NCBI RefSeq assembly: GCF_963678635.1
Contig: NC_087062.1
Coordinates: 4,702,193-4,766,192, forward strand
DNA from: Symsagittifera roscoffensis
Lineage: Eukaryota > Xenacoelomorpha > Acoela > Convolutidae
Reading direction: 5' to 3'
Length of the DNA stretch: 64,000 bases
A model generated the notes under the pieces. It did no database searches. It was given only the letters and a program-made list of their open reading frames with translations, and had not been told where the DNA came from. Below, in pieces: positions 59,574 to 64,000 of the stretch (positions within the stretch are counted from its first letter, which is position 1; the number at the start of each line of letters is the position of its first letter). The translations under genes were made by a program, and so were the position numbers.

Positions 59574-60920
59574 GAAATAAGTTATTGAAGTTAGTTCTAT
59601 TGGCCCTTTTTTGGGTTTTTTCTATAATGTTTTTGTAAAATCTCAGTTCTCAGGTCATTCATTAAACTTTGTTGCTATCTATCAGAGCAACACCATGAGT
59701 TTAGCCCGTCTTAGAAAAGATTTTTTGGCTTTTGGAAGTTATGCATTTTTCAATGTCGCCCAGTAGATAAATTAGTATTAGTGATCTAGCTGTTGGCCCG
59801 CTAAAATTATGGCAGCTTTTTTTTCAATGTCGCCCAGTAGATTTATTAATATTGGTGATCTAGCTGTTGGCCCGCTAAAAGTATGGAACCTTTTTTATTA
59901 TTCTCACATGTTCAGCAAAAATAGCTGAAAAAAAATAAAACACCGTAGTGAAAAAAATATAAATAACAAAAAACATTTTCTGATTTTTTTGTCACGTGTT
60001 TTTATTCTGGCATATGTTAGGTTTCGTTTTCAAATTTACCATAAAACACAACGTCGTATGATTTTTTAAACGATTGTTACCAAACAAAACGTTTTTAAAA
60101 TTCAAATTGATTCTCGCTCTATGGCATTTGGTTTTATCAATTAAAAAAAATGTTTACTTTATTACTTGGTCTCAACTAAGGACATTGACAAGGCTGACAA
60201 TCATTCTTTTTATGTCAAACAATAATGAAAATCCTACAAAGTGTTCTTTTTTCTCAAAGTGTTCAGTTTTCTGCTTGTAAATGGTGTCGTGTTGAGTTTT
60301 CAGTGTTGTGCTGATAACAGTCGGTCGGCACAACTGATTAAAGTCGGGCGGTTTTTTTTAACGCAGTTTTCGTTTTTCTTACTGTTCACGAGCAAAGAGC
60401 ACCTATTCTGATGGAATTGTTTCTTTTTTTTAATTAAGTTTTTCTAATTAAAAAGAAATCCTTTCATTTTTTTTTAATTGAACTACTTTGTGAAATATTG
60501 TGAAAGATTTACTTTGTGAAAGATTTTTTAAAGATTCATTAAGAAATTTATTCTGGAGAAACCAAAAAAAATATATGGCATTTTATTCCAGTGGGCCTAA
60601 GATGTTCTCGTATAAAACGTATTTTTGGGGAAAAACAGAAATCTCAGAAAATTATGCTCAAACTGAAGAGTTTGGTAAACTAGGAGAATTAAATAAACAA
60701 AATGTGCGCTGTTTTCTCGGAATGTTTCTTTGCTCAATCCATTTTGAAACAAAAAATTCCAAGAGGTTTGCTGAAAATTCTAAATTGATCTAGATCAACT
60801 TTTCAGCTCCCTTCTATAAAAGCACCAAGTTTTACTCACAGGAGCTTTCCGAGTTTTTCCTATTGTAAAACTCTAGTTTCACCATCTATTGTTAATTTTT
60901 CAAATAGCGTGCTATCGGCG
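59574..60920. other. Intergenic; one small tandem pair
   Basis: CAATGTCGCCCAGTAGAT with GATCTAGCTGTTGGCCCGCT occurs twice, at 59751 and 59825 (74-bp period, two copies). A 97-codon open frame at 60500-60793 (MFSYKTYFWGKTEIS inside) is unrecognised and not called. Confidence 0.55.
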
Positions 60921-62297
60921 AGAACGCTCAACAACATTTTTAGACCCGCAAAAGCTTGGATTATCTTTGAAATTGAATTCAGATTCTTTCAAACATTGTA
61001 ACTGAGAGTATCTGCTAAAGTAAAGTGTTGTCGAAAATTTTTATAACAAATAGACTTTTCAGAAAACAGAAAAAAATGGGGTTCTTTTTGCACTAGTGCA
61101 CATTGTTTTCCGTTTCATTTTCAAGTTAATTTCATAATAATTTTGCTTAAAAAAACATTTTAAAATGACCCAGCTGGATCTTGCAAATAGCGCCCTAACT
61201 GTGTGACGAGTTTATTTTTTTGGGGGAAAATTTAATCTAAATAAATCATTCTTTTTTTTGCGCTGAATTGAATAGAACATCTGGTCAAGAGCTTCTCTTG
61301 CAAAATCACTGGAAACATTTGATTCACTGGTGGAGAAAATTAAGCGCGGATTTCATTTTTCTATCAAAATTCCGGTTATCAAGAATGTTTTTGGCATGAT
61401 GTCAAAACTTTTTTTTAAAGTTGTACTATCAACCAAAAGATCATAATCAAAGCTACACTCTATAAATCTCAAACAATTTTATTTCAGGAATGGTCAGAAT
61501 TTTTTGATCTGAGGTTGCCATTTTTCACCATTTGCAATAAAGTTTTTAAAATGCTTGAACGTGTAAAACACAAATAATTTCAGTGAAAGAACACATTATT
61601 TAAGCTGAAGAATTCATTTTTTTTGCTGAGAAGGTTACACAACGCATAAACTTGTTTCTATTCCCCTTATTCAAAAACTTTAACTTTAATGCAAAATTTA
61701 GTTGAGATGGTGACAGTTTACAATTTTTTACCCGGGAAAAACAGGTAAATCCTCAAATAAAAAACGGTCAAAAAGTTATTTCTGGTCTAGATTTGTTATT
61801 GGTCTTGTTAAGAGCCACTAAACGTAGTCATTGTAACTTTTTTCCAGGCTCAAGGTTTAAAATTTTCTAATAACTACAGCTGTGCACTCATACATATTGT
61901 TGCAATCATGATTGAAATGTTGTAATTGTGCTCTCCAAATACGAACGTGAAAAAGGCGCAGTTAAATCTGAATGAGTTCTAGTTTTAGAAAATTCTAATT
62001 TTTAGAAATGCCAGCGGAACCAAAAATGTACTTATTGATCCAGTCATCTCAAACTTTGTGAATTTTTATCAAAACATTTATCAACCAGAAATTCATCTTG
62101 AATCTCAATGATCATTAAGGTCATATCTTTTTAGGCTCAAAATGCATTAAGGTCATATGTTTTTAGGCCCAAAGTGCAGTAAGGCCATTGCCAAGATCAA
62201 ATCTGGCGGCTTTGTTGAAATTTTCATGAATGTTGTCACAAACATGCTTTTCAGATGAAAACAGACTTCTTATAGTTTTTGCCTAGAAATGTCTATT
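60921..62297 (+). repeat. Direct duplication, left copy (at least 1.38 kb)
   Basis: From AGAACGCTCAACAACATTTT to GCCTAGAAATGTCTATT this segment recurs at 62657 to the window end, about 98% identical by eye. The left copy has about 32 extra bases (GGTTATCAAGAATGTTTTTG and following, about 61373) missing from the right copy. Non-coding. Confidence 0.95.
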
Positions 62298-62329
62298 AGC
62301 GTACCTTGAATAATATTAAGTTATTCAAT

Positions 62330-62415
62330 GTTAGCTTCCCTGGCTTTTTTATCCACAGGTAACGACCACACATTGGACAGTAAATGGCTCAAGTTCGAAT
62401 CCAGCCAGGACTAGT
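62330..62415 (+). repeat. tRNA-like SINE fragment between the duplicated segments
   Basis: TTCCCTGGC (62336-62344) can pair with GCCAGGA (62404-62410) as an acceptor stem about 73 bases apart, and CAAGTTCGAATCCAGCC (from about 62390) contains a B box; TTTTTT follows at 62415. The T-stem is mismatched, so it is a tRNA-derived relic. Confidence 0.45.
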
Positions 62416-62656
62416 TTTTTCAAAGATGAAAATGTTCAGGTTAAGAAAATGAATCATCGTCTGTCTGCTTATATTTGCTCGGATTTTGTGCCTTATCAGC
62501 AGCTATTCACTATTCTTGAACAATTTCCTCGGTGAATGAAAGCGTTTTGATTCATTTCTGTTTTTCGTAAAAGCATCAACTCAAGAGACACATTTTTATG
62601 TCTCTTGAGAGAAACACATTTTTTTTGTTTGAGTACTGTCAAGGGCGTAAAAACTA
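62416..62656. other. Spacer between duplicated segments
   Basis: No gene. Contains a direct repeat, CTCAAGAGACACATTTTTAT / CTCTTGAGAGAAACACATTT, which is also partly inverted (CTCAAGAG / CTCTTGAG). Confidence 0.5.
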
Positions 62657-64000
62657 AGAACGCTCAACAACATTTTTAGACCCGCAATAGCTTGGATTAT
62701 CTTTGAAATCGAATTCAGATTCTTTCAAAGATTGTAACTGAGAGTATCTGCTAAAGTAAAGAGTAGTCGAAAATTTTTATAACAAATAGACTTTTCAGAA
62801 AACAGAAAAAAATGGGGTTCATTTTGCACTAGTGCACATTGTTTTCCGATTCATTTTCTAGTTAATTTCAAAATAATTTTGCTAAAAAAAAACAATTTAA
62901 AATGACCCAGCTGGATCTTGCAAATAGCGCCCTAACTGTGTGACGAGTTTATTTTTTGGGGGGAAAATTTAATCTAAATAAATCATTCTTTTTTTTGCGC
63001 TGAATTGAATAGAACATCTGGTCAAGAGCTTCTCTTGCAAAATCACTGGAAACATTTGATTCACTAGTGGAGAAAATTAAGCGCGGATTTCATTTTTCTA
63101 TCAAAATTCCGTTTTTTTAAAGTTGTACTATCAACCAAAAGATCATAATCAAAGCTACACTCTATAAATCTCAAACAATTTTATTTCAGGAATGGTCAGA
63201 ATTTTTTGATCTGAGGTTGCCATTTTTCACCATTTGCAATAAAGTTTTTAAAATGCTTGAACGTGTAAAACACAAATAATTTCAGTGAAAGAACACATTA
63301 TTTAAGCTGAAGAATTCATTTTTTTTGCTGAGAAGGTTACACAACACATAAACTTGTTTCTATTCCCCTTATTCAAAAACTCTAACTTTAATGCAAAATT
63401 TAGTTAAGATGGTGACAGTTTACAATTTTTTACCCGGGAAAAACAGGTAAATCCTCAAATAAAAAACGGTCAAAAAAGTTATTTCTGGTCTAGATTTGTT
63501 ATTGGTCTTGTTAAGAGCCACTAAACGTAGTCATTGTGACTTTTTTCCAGGCTCAAGGTTTAAAATTTTCTAATAACTACAGATGTGCAATCATACATAT
63601 TGTTGCAATCATGATTGAAATGTTGTAATTGTGCTCTCCAAATACGAACGTGAAAAAGGCGCAGTTAAATCTGAATGAGTTCTAGTTTTAGAAAATTTTA
63701 ATTTTTAGAAATGCCAGCGGAACCAAAAATGTACTTATTGATCCAGTCATCTCAAACTTCGTGAATTTTTATCAAAACTTTTATCAACCAGAAATTCATC
63801 TTGAATCTCAATGATCATTAAAGTCATATCTTTTTAGGCTCAAAATGCATTAAGGTCATATCTTTTTAGGCCCGAAGTGCAGTAAGGCCAATGCCAAGAT
63901 CAAATCTGGCGGCTTTGTTGAAATTTTCATGAATGTTGTCACAAACATGCTTTTCAGATGAAAACAGACTTCTTATAGTTTTTGCCTAGAAATGTCTATT
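62657..64000 (+). repeat. Direct duplication, right copy (runs off window)
   Basis: Matches 60921-62297 in the same orientation, offset about 1736 bp at the left end, with the small internal deletion described there and scattered substitutions. Confidence 0.95.

Noticed and set aside
60500-60793. 97-codon open frame near the right end
   Set aside because: No proper ATG context, no domain, surrounded by AT-rich repeat DNA; too weak to call.

Overview
This window is nuclear DNA from an invertebrate animal. It is AT-rich, intron-bearing and repeat-laden. Two ordinary bilaterian genes can be reconstructed on the + strand with clean GT-AG introns: a VAMP-associated protein (VAP; four exons, 12198-19992, 233 residues) and an Iroquois-class TALE homeobox gene (Irx; four exons, 36402-40094, 578 residues). 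The Irx homeodomain is almost invariant across animals, so I cannot name the phylum from it. The long introns and wide gene deserts argue for a moderately large genome, not a compact one.

Layout. 1-9.8 kb is a purine-rich, visibly GC-richer block made of broken retroelement coding sequence. It opens with the 3' end of a Ty3/gypsy-type element: integrase, an acidic tail, a degenerate macro-like domain, and two polypurine tracts near 1.98-2.0 kb. It continues with about 7.3 kb of frame-broken coding relic, all on the + strand, that I can only partly interpret; it includes a coiled coil and a segment carrying SGNH-hydrolase-like motifs. A poly(A)/hairpin/PBS-like LTR fragment lies at 10.55-10.94 kb. 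A minus-strand LINE relic with a decayed PHD finger lies at 11.06-11.73 kb. VAP follows, and its third intron (6.8 kb) holds a decayed Jockey-like LINE and several copies of unnamed dispersed repeats.

20-36 kb is mostly intergenic: dispersed repeats, tRNA-like SINE relics, two long ATCT microsatellites embedded in a near-perfect 1.52-kb tandem duplication, and one candidate minus-strand terminal exon (29255-29408). Irx is bracketed by two inverted copies of a roughly 400-bp repeat. 40-64 kb is a second desert: G/C homopolymer tracts, palindromes, short tandem arrays (about 117 bp x 3-4 and 368 bp x 4), and a direct duplication at the right edge (60.92 and 62.66 kb).

The two host genes have no obvious joint function. 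VAP is an ER tether; Irx is a patterning transcription factor whose flanking deserts are the expected place for its enhancers. The most unusual material is the retroelement block (the macro-like domain after integrase and the SGNH-like segment) and the uncatalogued repeat families.
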